From Chamaea fasciata (Eukaryota > Chordata > Aves > Passeriformes > Sylviidae): a stretch of DNA of 64,000 nt. Numbering within the stretch: the first letter of the stretch is position 1; each line of letters opens with the position of its first letter. The notes under the pieces are model-generated. The model saw only the letters and a program-made list of their open reading frames with translations, made no database searches and was not told where the DNA came from. The translations under genes were made by a program, and so were the position numbers. Location of the stretch: the NCBI GenBank assembly GCA_029207755.1, contig JARCOQ010000016.1, positions 13,599,307 to 13,663,306 of the forward strand, in the 5' to 3' direction. Below, one piece after another: positions 1 through 11,000 of this stretch.

Positions 1-1600
1 ATGGGGACCTTGCTGCTCCCACATTATCCCTCCTTCCTCCTAAACTCCCAGGTTTCCAGCAGAAGGGCCCTGTGTTCAGTGGACAGACCCTTTCACAGCT
101 GCTCGCATTCAAGCACGTTTTATTTGTCAGGGACTCGGCTTGTGAAGTTTTCTACAGCTGTCTTGACCTCGTCCACATCTCCTGCCCCTCTCATTTCCCT
201 CGCCCCGGCGTTTTTCTCAGCAGGGCTTTTTAATCTATTTCTAGACCATTGATGGAAATACTGAATAGCACTGGGCTTCCCATCCAAGCCCGGACACCCA
301 CTGAGCGCACTCCCATTCTGCAGGGATTCCCCATTGATGGCTGTCGGTTTGCCAGCTCCCAGCCTCTTTAAGGTGTCCCTCTTGATGTTGTATTGTGCTA
401 ATTTTTAATCAGAATAGTATATGGATTAAGTCACATGCCTGAACAGAGCCCAGGTCTATTATTTCTATGCCGCAACCTTTATCAGCCAAACTTGTAATCT
501 CTTCAAAGGATGACATCAGAGTTTGACAAGAGCTATTTTCTGGAAACTAGGCTGATTGCATTAATTATATTCCCATCCTTTAATTCCTTACCAGCTGAAT
601 CCCACATCAGCTTTTCTATTATTACGCCTGAGATCAGTATTGCACTGCTACGCGTAAATCAGCTCCAAGCATCGTTCACACGAGAGAGTGCAAGGAGCCA
701 CATCATCCTGGCATACTCTGTGGTGGGGTGGGATGGGGAGTGTCACTGCCCAGAGTGGATATTTGGGAGTTTCACAAAGTTGAAAAAAAATTCTGCATTT
801 TGAAAAGTGTTCCCTAAATGCATTGAGGCGGGCAGTTGTGGGGTGTAGTCACATAAGAAAGCAGAAACAGTCCCTATTGGAAACGATTCTGAGTTTTTTC
901 TGCTTTTCAGAGGATTGTCTAGTGGCTTGTTTGCACGTTCAGCTTTTGGGATGGTATCTAGGGTCTGCCTGGCTCGGAGTCCATCACTACTTTCCAGGGA
1001 ACATGCACAGTTTTGCACTTTTGCACGCCACGCCGCTCTCATTTGATCTCTGCATCCGGCAATCCACTTCTCCCTTCAGTGTCCCCCACCACTGCAGCCT
1101 CAGAGCTGGTGCAGTCTGGTCCCGATAACCAAACATCCCCGATTTGGGGAGTCTCCACGTGGAGTGACCCATTGCAGTCCGTGCAGTGCCACCTCTCGGA
1201 CAGTCCCTGATTTCTCCCCGCAGCAGTTGCCCAGCTCAGAGAAGCAGGACACACTTTGCAGGTTCCAAACCAGCTCTAGTTGTTGTTGGAGCCAAGAGTG
1301 GCTAATGGACTGGTGCCCCTACATTCCCAGGCCCATAGTGCGTGGTCTGAACTGTACAAAACTCAGGCGTGTCTTGGTGTTCAACAAGGATAGAGCCGTG
1401 GAGGCTGGTGGTGTTTGAGGGCTTATGCCCTCCCTGGGCAGATCGCTCTCTTCGACGAGACCCTGGAGGTCTCCAGAGTTTCTCTGGGGCCGGCTCTGCC
1501 CAGGATGCTCACGGGCTTCCTTCATCCGGGGCCGGACAAAGCCCTGGAGCCACTCAGCCCTTGAGGTGCCCACCCAGCCGGGGCTCTGAGGGAAGCCCAG
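1..1600. other. Upstream flank of AXIN1, no gene seen
   Basis: No frame on either strand has a recognisable domain or convincing splice signals; the open frames are short and overlap on both strands. The stretch from about 480 to 690 is AT-rich with several transcription-factor-like cores (a CRE-like TGACATCA near 511, a TTAATTA homeodomain core near 560), so it could hold a distal regulatory element, but this is only inference. GC and CpG content rise steadily from about 1400 towards the CpG island. Confidence 0.6.
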
Positions 1601-1859
1601 CCCGAAGGCTCGACCGTGTGCCGGGAGCTGTCCGAGGAGCCCAGCCCGTACAATCGGCAGTGTGCTGCGGCTCCCGGCCTCCCCGAGCCGGGACCTCCGC
1701 GCTGCCCCGGGCCGGCCCTGCGGCGGGCGCGGGGCCTGCAGCCGCCCCGAGCCCCGCGTGCCGCCGCGCCGCCTCCCCGGGCCGGGCCGGGCCCGCTCCG
1801 CCCCGCTCCGGCCGCCGGGCCCGCAGTACCGGGCGGGGGCGCGGGGGGCGCGGCTGAGC

Positions 1860-2090
1860 CGCCGTGCCGGGCTGGGAGGCAGCGGCGCAGGCGGAGCGGA
1901 GCGGAGCGGGGCTCGGCTCGCTGCTGCTGCTGCTCTCGCTCCCCGCCGCCGCCACCCGCCTGCGGCCGCGGCCATGGGCGTCCCGGGCCGCCCGCTTTGT
2001 GCCGCCGCCGCCCCTCCGGGCCGCCGCCGCCGCTGAGCCGCATGGGCCGGGCCCCGCGCCGCCCCGGGCCGCCGCCGCCGCTCCGCGCGG
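1860..2090 (+). other. AXIN1: AXIN1 exon 1 (5' UTR), approximate 5' end
   Basis: A non-coding first exon is inferred because exon 2 opens with a clear acceptor at 4067 upstream of the start codon, so the leader must be spliced. The best donor in the CpG island is GG followed by GTGAGT at 2091, a near-perfect consensus. The exon includes short GGAGC repeats near 1891, four CTG repeats at 1921 and GCC-rich runs. Its 5' limit is a guess, since start sites in such islands are dispersed. Two upstream ATGs lie in it, at 1974 and 2041. Confidence 0.55.
1974..2036 (+). other. Upstream ORF 1 in the AXIN1 leader (20 codons)
   Basis: The ATG at 1974 sits in a strong Kozak context (G at -3 relative to the ATG and G at +4, within GCGGCCATGG) and opens a 20-codon Ala/Arg/Pro-rich frame ending in TGA at 2034. 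If transcription starts upstream of it, this uORF would be expected to reduce initiation at the AXIN1 start. Its peptide looks like no known domain, so a role, if any, is in translational control. Transcript 5' ends are needed to show that it is in the mRNA. Confidence 0.45.
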
Positions 2091-4113
2091 GTGAGTGAGG
2101 CGGCCCCGGCCCAGGCCCTGCGCTGAGGCCGCGCCGAGGCCGCCGCGGGCGGGAGCGCGGGGCCGCGCCGGGGCCGCCGAGCTGGGCTAGGCCGCCCCGG
2201 GCGCGGGGGGAAGGCCGGGCGGGCCGGGAGGGCGAGCGGGGCCGGGGGCGGCGGCGGGGGGGCGGCGCGGGCCGGGTCCCGCGAAGTTGCCCGGGGGGCG
2301 GCGGGGGCCCCGCGCGGCGCCCTGTCAGCGGCGGGGCCGCCCCGGAGCCCACCTGGCCCCGCGCGTCCCGCGGGGCGGCCGGGGGTCCCCTCCGCAGCCG
2401 GGCGGGCGGCTCGGCCGGGCGCCTCGCGTGTCCTCCGGGAGGCACCCCGGGGCTGCCCCGGCCGGGGCGAGGAGCCAGCGCCGCTCCGCCGCAACAATGC
2501 CCGGCGTGGCTGTGGGGCTGTGGTGCCGCTGCCCCGGGGCTCCCCTTCACCCGGCCGGGGGTCAGCGGGGACGTGCCCCGCAAACGGGGGGGCGAGTCCT
2601 GCGCTGGCTTTCAGAAGCGGGGTAAAAACCGCCCAGAACCGCCCCGTGGTGCCGAAGCCCAGCCCCGTCCCGCGGTGCCCGGGCGGCAGGGGCTGTGTGC
2701 CGGGGGCTCGGGCCGGGTGTGAGCGCGGCGCTGGCTCCTGCCGCGCTCCTCACGGGGCCCAGCCGTCCTCGCTGCCCGCTCCTGGGCTCGCTGGGTTGTT
2801 TCACGATGGACAGGTGGGCTGTAAGGACAGGCACGGTCTTCGGCGGCGGTTCTTGGTTTAGCCAGGATCAGGAAATGGGGAGGAAATGCTAAAGCATCCC
2901 AAAGATGTTCGTTGGTGCGGGGTTTGCTTTGATAGGGAGGGCGAGCTAAACTGTGTCTTTCCTGGTGTGTTTTTACATGCAACGGAGTTAATCCAGTGCA
3001 AGGAGTAATTTGTGAGGCTGCTGGTGCTCTGCAGTACTTGGGGCTTAGAGGCTGAGGCTGTTCTGTAACACAAGGCTTTTGCTACTCGCTTTAAATGATG
3101 AGGCTGATTTGAGCAGCAGAAGTAGCAACCCATGTATTGCCCTTTTCTTCCTTCCCTGCCTTCCCCATACCTTCCATCCTCCATATTGACTCGTTGCTGT
3201 TCTTTTAAAACATCGTACTTGATCAGGTTTCCTTGTCAAGGTGGTTTTCTCATCTTACTTTGATGACCTGAAATTTTCCCAGGCTTGTAGCTTGCAGTTT
3301 TGTTAGCACAAATGAACCTTTTCTCAACGGCTTGCCTACAAAATGCAGTGCTAGAACTGAGCTCCTGTACTAACATGCCCAACTGAAGCAAGAATGCAGT
3401 CCAGATGCCCAAAATATTAGGGTCAACGATGCATCTGGATTCCCCGAGAGCTAGACGAGGCAACGCGGTGTATTTCTGAAATGCAGAGATTTGTGAGGAA
3501 TGTGGCGCTGGTATGTCACTTGAGCGTAGGAAAGCCACCTGTGTTTGATTAAGGTGCAGCCCCGCTTTCAAGACTAACTGGCTGTTCCTTAAAAATAATT
3601 TTCATGAGCCTTAAATCCCTGTTTAAGGATAAGAATTTCCTAGATCCATAGCCAGATAAAAACGTGTTGCCTTAGTATGATCTGATATATGTCCTGTCCA
3701 GGTGGGCAGTGCAGAGGATGGCTTGTGTCCTGTGGTACCTGAGTATGGATCTCTTGGATGTGGGCTGCCACATGCCGGGGTCATGTGTAAACCCTGGGGT
3801 TGGGAAATTGACTGGTGTTTTAGCATAGTGTCAGCTGTATCAGTGATGCCAAATTCCAGATGTAAAGTTTTGGGATATTCTGTAACTGTCATTTTTAGCC
3901 TCTGCCTGGTTTGAGCTCGATTGTGTGCTCTCAGGAGTTACCAAGCCATTAATTCTGCTGAAAAAGAGGTGTGAGTAAAGTAAAGGTGCAGAGCATAACC
4001 ACTAGTTTATTGTCTTAGAGTGTTTATTTCCAGTGATACTCGCTTATTTTTTCCTCATCTGTTTCAGCCGAACAAACTTGTTCACCTTGGAGCTACAAAT
4101 ATTAGTGATTTGA
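2041..4113 (+). other. Upstream ORF 2 spanning the exon 1/exon 2 junction
   Basis: The ATG at 2041 (GCCGC before it and G after) reads 16 codons to the donor, with the last two bases of exon 1 (2089-2090) joined to the first base of exon 2 (4068) to complete a Gly codon. It then continues to TGA at 4111-4113, about 32 codons in all. It is in the same frame as the AXIN1 start at 4162 but is cut off by that TGA, so it cannot extend the protein N-terminus. This holds only if the 2091 donor is the one used. Confidence 0.4.
2091..4067 (+). other. AXIN1: AXIN1 intron 1
   Basis: The intron runs from the GTGAGT donor at 2091 to the pyrimidine-rich acceptor ending in TTTCAG at 4067. Its first 700 bases belong to the CpG island and include a run of G-tracts at 2238-2276 that fits the G-quadruplex pattern. 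From about 2800 the sequence becomes ordinary CpG-poor intron with no gene or repeat I recognise. Confidence 0.6.
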
Positions 4114-5039
4114 GATTGGCACTCATCCCCCACTGTTGCCACGCAAGCAAGGACCAGAAAAATGAATATCCAGGGGAAAGGCTTCCCCTTGGACCTGGGA
4201 GGAAGCTTCACTGAAGATGCTCCAAGGCCACCGGTTCCTGGTGAGGAGGGGGAGCTCGTGTCCACAGACCCGAGGCCAGTCAGCCATGGTTTCTACTCTG
4301 GTAAAAGTGATGTGATCAGAAACGAGACGTCCACGGCAACACCGAGGCGCTCCGATTTGGATTTGGGGTACGAGCCCGAGGGAAGTGCTTCACCAACTCC
4401 ACCCTACCTGAAGTGGGCCGAGTCGCTGCACTCCTTGCTGGATGATCAAGATGGCATCAACCTCTTCAGGACTTTCCTGAAACAGGAGGACTGTGCAGAT
4501 CTGCTGGACTTTTGGTTTGCCTGCAGTGGCTTCAGGAAGCTGGAGCCGTGCGTGTCTAATGAGGAAAAAAGACTCAAGCTGGCAAAAGCCATTTACAAAA
4601 AATACATCCTCGACAACAATGGCATTGTGTCCCGGCAGATCAAACCGGCCACAAAAAGCTTCATCAAAGACTGTGTCATGAAACTGCAGATTGACCCTGA
4701 CATGTTTGACCAGGCCCAAACGGAGATTCAGTGCATGATAGAAGACAATACCTATCCTTTGTTCCTTAAGTCGGATATTTATTTGGAATACACAAGGACA
4801 GGTGGGGAAAGTCCAAAAATTTATAGCGATCCGAGCTCGGGGTCTGGGACAGGTAAAGGGCTACCTGGTTATCTGCCAACTCTGAACGAGGATGAGGAGT
4901 GGAAGTGTGACCAAGAGGCCGAGCCCGAGGCCAGCAGGGACTCGGCGCCTTCCAGCAGGCTCACGCAGAAGCTGCTTCTGGAGACGGCCACGCAGCGCGC
5001 GGCCCCGGCCCGGCGCTACAGCGAGGGCAGGGAGTTCAG
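4068..5039 (+). CDS. AXIN1: AXIN1 exon 2: start codon, tankyrase-binding region and RGS domain
   Basis: The acceptor TTTCAG ends at 4067, followed by 94 bases of 5' UTR and the start ATG at 4162 (A at -3). This ATG is chosen because the protein begins MNIQ and continues FPLDLG, as vertebrate axin-1 does, and because an in-frame TGA lies at 4111. Coding bases 4162-5039 give 292 codons plus two bases. Residues 22-29 (RPPVPGEE) fit the first tankyrase-binding motif, which controls axin turnover, and a second site lies around DLGYEPEG near 66-74. The RGS domain runs from about S88 to Y210 and binds the SAMP repeats of APC; it does not act as a G-protein GAP in axins. The donor is CAG then GTAGGT at 5040, and reading through it hits TAG at once. 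Residues 175-180 read LQIDPD where human axin-1 has QLIDPA. Confidence 0.97.
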
Positions 5040-8000
5040 GTAGGTGGGGAGTGGGCCAGGGAGCTGCTGTGGCCGTGGGGGATGTGGGAAACCTTGGAGG
5101 ACCGTGGGTGCTGAGGAGCGTCCACATTGGTACAGGATGGCATTGCCGAGTGGTTTGGTGGAGAGCAAAGCTTTGTTTGAAACTAATCGCAGGTTGTTTT
5201 AAAGGTGTCTTTAGCTGCTCCAGTCTGATAGTGCCAGATCATCCCTGCAGCATGTTCTTCACCTGGAGAAACTGCTGCTGGAGGTGTTCTGGAGGCAGGT
5301 AGGGCTTGGTGGGCGGTGCAAAGCCATGAGCAGCCCTCATGCACATGTGGCAGGTGGCTGGGCAAGCTGCAGTGCCAGGTTTGCAGTAGCTGCACCAGCA
5401 GAAGGTCAGTGTTTAGGTACTGTAACATGGGCAGGCACAGCTGGTGGTGACACTTCCTGTGAAGAAATTGTCATGAGCCACAATTGGGAGCTCACAGGAG
5501 ATAGATACCCTCGCCTTGGTGATGTGGGTAGGATTGAAGCAGCATTGGTGGTGGTGCTCCCTGATAATGGTACTGCTTTGCATATGAGATTTCCAGCACT
5601 GAATTCTAGCAGTGTCAGAATCCCCAAATCCAGTTAAAACCATGCCCTGCTGAAGCTCTTCCCTTCATGAAAGTAATTGCTGGGGGTTTTTTTTAACTGT
5701 AGGACTTGCACAGTTCTGCAGCCTGTTTTTTTCTCGGTCCCCCACCCACTTCCAGCCAACATGGATTTTGAAACTTGCTGAGAGCTCAGTTAAAATTCCA
5801 GACAATTAACTTAGCAGGGAGCTCTCTGGGATCAATAAGCATGTGTGTGTCTAACCCTTGCTGAATCAACAGAACCCGGCCAGGACACATTCCTACTTTT
5901 TTTTTCTCCCCCTTTTTAAAATAAAATCTCCTTGTTTTAAGACCTGCTTAGTCTAAAATCTGACGCTTTGTGAAGATTACGAAATGAAGTAGCTGAACTG
6001 TCCTCTTCAAAGGCTCCTGCCTTATGAAAAGCATTTCTGTGTTTAATCTCCCTCGGCCGTCCCTTTAGGCTGGCAGCTGGAAGCGCATCCCACCCCGCGC
6101 AAGGTCTCGGCGCCTTTCAGCTGGCAAAATGTTCTCGGTTTGATTCTTGTTTTCTTACAGATTTTGAGGAGGGGATGTTGCATGTGAATCTCTTGGGGAG
6201 GGGGAAAGAAAGGGAATTCATGTTGGCTCCCGCTGTTTTAATCAGGAGTCAGAAAAAAAAATATCCCAGTGTCTTGGGACTTTCCCATGGAATTAATAAA
6301 AACCTTGAATGTGTTTTGAAGTGCATTTCACTGAGGAGTTGGGTGCTTACCATAAATGGAGGATTAGAAAAGTCTGTGATTGAAGTATCTTTTTATTTAA
6401 GCAATAATGGCGTTAAGATTGAAACTAACTTACTTGAGGGTCGGCTGTGTTTAGTTTCCTTACCAGACCAGGTAGTAAATCCTGTGTGCGACACTGAGCT
6501 GTTTAGCCCCAGCTTCAAGAAAAAGGTGCACTTCACCCATTATCTGAATATATCTGTGCCAGGTTGTAAAGTGGTTTAAGAAATGTGCTGTGAAATAGAA
6601 GTGTTTTGAAGTAGAGTTCATCAGTCCTGGACATTTTCATAGGAGATTGGAACAACTTGAAATAAATCTTTACCTGGAGGATGGAGATCAGAGAAAATGT
6701 GTGGCTATTAATTTGTAGTGTCCAACAGCCTGTCATTGTGGCTACGGATGCTCTGCTGACCTGTGGGGTAGTGAGGCAAAGAAACGTTTGCCATTCTCAC
6801 CAGAGCAGGAGTCACTTCTCAACCTGGAGTAGCTGAAGATAAGGGATTTATTTTATTTTTTGAGTGTTGGTCTGTCAGCTTCTGTGGTGTCCAGAGCATT
6901 GCCATGGAAGACACTGCTGAACTGCTTAATCTCTGCATTTTTTATTCTAAAAACTGCTGAGAGACTAATTTATGAGGTGATTGCTCCTCTTTGAGCAAGA
7001 CCTTGTGGTTGAATTAACCTTCTTCCTGGATGTTGTATAGCAATAGCTGTCTTGAACAAGCTGTTTTTTAGGCTGTAGCATCTTTATCCTGCAGACTTCT
7101 TGTTCATTCACTTTCTCACCTGAGGAAGTGTGCTGGAAGCTGCTTGCAGCAGGAAGTGATGGCTGCATGCAGCAGTTGAAAAGCTGTGTCCCAATTTATT
7201 TTGAAAATTTCCACAAACCTCTTTTTCTTTTTCTTTTTTTTTCTTTTTTTTTGGCATATGTGAGGAAGAATTTCTCATTTCTCTTCTTTGGGGAATGTTG
7301 AAATAAGCTGTTTTGCATTATATCTCAGGGCCTGTTTAATCTTCCCAAGATTGAGCTGCTATTCCTTGGCTTCCATGGAAACCCTAAATAAAGAAGAATC
7401 TAAGCAAATGCAATAGAAGTATTTCTCTGTTAGCAAATGAGCATCCTGAATCAGCTCCAGGTTTTTTTTTCAACAGAAAGTTCATAAATCTTGATGCAGT
7501 AGCTCTGCTCTCGGGAGAACAAATGTAAAAAAATTCCTCAAACGGCAGAAGACAACCCGTTACTAGCGTTGGATATTTTTGAAGGTGTGCAAGTGTGCAG
7601 GCAGATTTGAGAATACCCTGAAGCCAAAAGCATCGCTGTTACCCACTGTGTTTTTGTATGCGTCGGAAAAGGCCAATAGTCATTATCGTTAGGCTCCTGC
7701 AAATTAATTGGACATTGGTTATGGATCAGTGAACTTCAAAGAGGGTAACCCCCGAAGATCTCGGGCATTAACTCGCAGCTTCCGAAAGTGACACTAACGT
7801 GGTTGTGAGGGCGGCTAAATCGTTCATTAACCTTCTTCCGACACGCCGGGACAGCGTTCCTCGGAGTTGGAGAGCAGAAATTAAACCTGTGCCTGCGAAC
7901 CGCCTGCAGCCTGCTTTTCAAGCGCTCCAGGAAAACGCAGCCTCTGAAAAAGTTGGAAATTCGGTGCGTGGTGGTTTGGTGGTGTCTTTTCCTGCGGTGG

Positions 8001-11000
8001 GTTTCTCAGTCTCTCTCTTTAGTTCTGTGTGGGAAGGGGCTCCTGCCCCACTCCCAAAGCATTGAGAGCAGCGCTCTCGCAGGCCTTGCCTTTGCCTTCT
8101 TCTGTGGTGGGAAGTGAGACGAGCGTATGGTGTTACCTGCCAGCAGCTCTGCCTTCATCTCTCCTGGAAACCAGGCACACTGAGAGATTTATATTAGTTA
8201 TGCCAATTGTTTCAGGTTTTGACCCATTCCATGCAGTGTACAGCATTGAAGAGGAAGCCTGGATGATGGTGATTAGAGGACACGTGGTGGTGAATGAAGT
8301 CTCCAGTTGTTGGGTTTTGAGGAGTGTTGGTGCTGGAGCTGCTGGGCACGGATGGAGAAATTTCTCAGCGTGGGCTTTGATATACACAGGGGGTTGTTTT
8401 GGTTTTTTTTAAGAAGCTGGCTCCAAGCTTTAATTTCCACAGTGCTGGGCTGACTAAGCTCACCGCGTTTCACAAGTGTTGGTGGTTCAAATGAAAAGGG
8501 TGGGTGATGTGGTTCTCCAGGCTGGTAGGAATCACCAGGAGAGTCCTTGTGCCTGTGCCCACGCACTGGCAGCCACTCCGGACACGTGGGAGGGCAGCTC
8601 TCCCCAAAACACACAGCCAGCACTTCATGGTGGGATGTGTGCACAGGAGGCAAGTGGTGGAAAGCTGAAGAAGCTTTAAAGGGGTGTGACAACCTCTGGT
8701 TTGGGACAGCGCAGTGACAGACTAACATGTAGAGGTTCAGGGAAAGCACAGGATCTCTCCATGGCTTAGGGAGCACAAACGGTCCAGCGGTCAGAAGCTG
8801 GGACTGCATCAGGAAGGAGCTGGCAGAAGTTTAGCTGGCAGCCCTAATTTTGAGGTTGGCTGCTTCGTTCATAATTAAATATTAAATTGCACACCTCTGA
8901 CTCAAGACTGTGTGGTGTTGAAAGAATTGGTGTTAATTGTACTGACTGGTTGGAAAACTGAGGGTGCAAAATCACAAACCCTGGTGCAGAGGCAGTCGTA
9001 TTTAGAAAATTTAAAGATGCATTACCTTCTTTCTGATGTTTCTTCTAGCTGGAGAGGCAGCACATGTATCTTGGAGCTGGGCTGTAGGAGCTTCATGGGA
9101 GCTTGTTTGCAGGAAGAAAACAGCTACTGAATGTTAGACCCCTATGTCAAGTTGGGAATGCTTATCTTGAATTAAAATTGATGGGCCCACAGTATCATTT
9201 GTAATCAGTACAACCCTGTTTGGGATCTTTGTAGAGCAGTGACTCTTTCCAGTTTTAAAGAAAATAATTTGCAGAAGAATAGTTTGGGTTCTGCATTGTT
9301 CTTGAGAGAAATCAGTGAATCCAACAGGCAGGGGGTAAGGGCTCTAAGTGGTAATTTAGTGGCTGGGGCACTTTAAGATATACAGGACAAAGACTGATGG
9401 TGTTTTTGCACAGAAGTTAACGCCAGCTTTTTAAAATATATTGTTAAGCTGATGAAACTTCTGTGTGGAAATGCTTACATTACATTAACAGTGTAAAGTA
9501 TTTATGCTAGTGGTTGCCAAGTTTTAAAATAGATTTATTTGAAGAAGAATACCTTTTGTGCCCATAGCTTTGCCTCCGCACAAATCAAGATGAAGAAGTG
9601 GTGCGTTTGTGTTTGGTTATGGATCAATGCTTTGGCTTCTTTCAAAGACAGGTAGTTAAGCTTTTAGCACTCTAATTTGATTAATGAATAGTGTTTTCTC
9701 CCCTCCTCCAGCAAACAAAGCCTTGTTTTGTTGTGATTGAGTTTTATTTGGGTTACAGAATATTTCCTCCTAAAAACCCAGCTGGGAAGTTATGTCCCCC
9801 TTTTTGGTCCTGGGGAGATTCAGGTTGGACATGGTAAAAAAAAGTCTTGGGAGCATGAAGCAGCCTGGCAACAGAACAGGAGGAGTGGGAAACTCTGTCC
9901 TTGGAAGGCCTCATAGCTGGGTTAGACAGAGCTGTGGCCTGACTGGTCCAGTCCTGGTGCTGGTCCTGTTTTGTTGTGTGCTTACGATGATGGCATAGAT
10001 CATGAAATACTATATTTTGAGGAGACTGGTTTGAGTTCTGCCTGGTATCAGAAAGAATGGGGTGCTAAAAGGCTGAGTGGGAGCTGAACCAGTGCCAGGA
10101 TGCCGGGAAGTCACCCAGGAGGTGGTCACGGGGTGGGAACACCTTGGTTTTGATCTGCCGTTCAACTTGGCTTTATGTTTTAAGAATTTCTTTGTTGCTG
10201 CTATAATGGACTAATCCCTTGAATAATTAGTTGCCATTGGACGTTTTAAAAATGACTGCCTCTTGGATGTTTTCCTTTAATAGTCTGTTAGATTCTGGAT
10301 TTATTAACTATTGAGACAGACTGTGAAATCCTGTTAGGGCAGACTTTCTTGGTGGAAAAGGGACTGAGAGTGGTGTGGGGGTGCTGGGGGAACACACGCT
10401 GGCCCCATTTTAGGTTTGAGTTGTTGACTTCTGACCTTCCCAAGAAGTCCTGGCTCCCTGCTGGGCTGGGTCAGTGGCTGCTGGAACAGCTCATGGTCTT
10501 GGGTCATCCCTAGATTTGGGGCTTCAGAAGGTGCTCCAAGAAGTTACAGCACTGTGGCTACCTGCTGCAAGGTCAGTCATGCAGTCACCACCCATTTAAA
10601 ATAAATCATGGACCTGATTTTATTACAGTTGGTGAATAAATCTGGTTTTAGAAGTGACTCTGTGTAACGCAGAAAATTGCTATGTTTTAAAAAAAATCAG
10701 AACAGAGGTGCTGATATCCTAAATCGGTTCCTGGATATATCATTGGATTATTAGGCTCATCCTTAAATCCATTAAGCAAATTACAGTTAATCAGTCAAAT
10801 AAAAGAAGAAAGATCTTTTGAGAGGCCCGTCTGTTGAGCCATGCAGAAGCTGTAGTAATATTTTAATTTTCCATCTGTCAGTGAATGTATTCAGTCACTT
10901 TGCTTCCTTATGTGGAGGATTTGAAATTAGAAACTGAGGTTAATTATCTGCATTAAATGAAATATGTGAAGACCACAAAAGCAAAAACCTTCACAATTTG

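Larger units (their letters stand above)
1600..2790 (+). promoter_or_regulatory. AXIN1: CpG island promoter of AXIN1
   Basis: About 1.2 kb of extremely GC-rich sequence with very frequent CpG dinucleotides, in sharp contrast to the CpG-poor introns that follow. Several GGGCGG-type and GC-box-like sites are visible and no TATA box is evident, as is usual for a housekeeping-type dispersed promoter. It surrounds a non-coding exon 1 whose donor is at 2091, placing the AXIN1 start sites inside it. Long open frames on both strands here (for example minus strand 1319-2497) come from the rarity of stop codons in GC-rich DNA and are not genes. The exact transcription start cannot be read from sequence alone. 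Confidence 0.85.

Noticed and set aside
1319..2583. Long minus-strand open frames of 392 and 353 codons over the CpG island
   Set aside because: Stop codons are rare in DNA this GC-rich; several frames on both strands are open at once, the peptides are low-complexity Arg/Pro/Ala/Gly, and no domain is seen.
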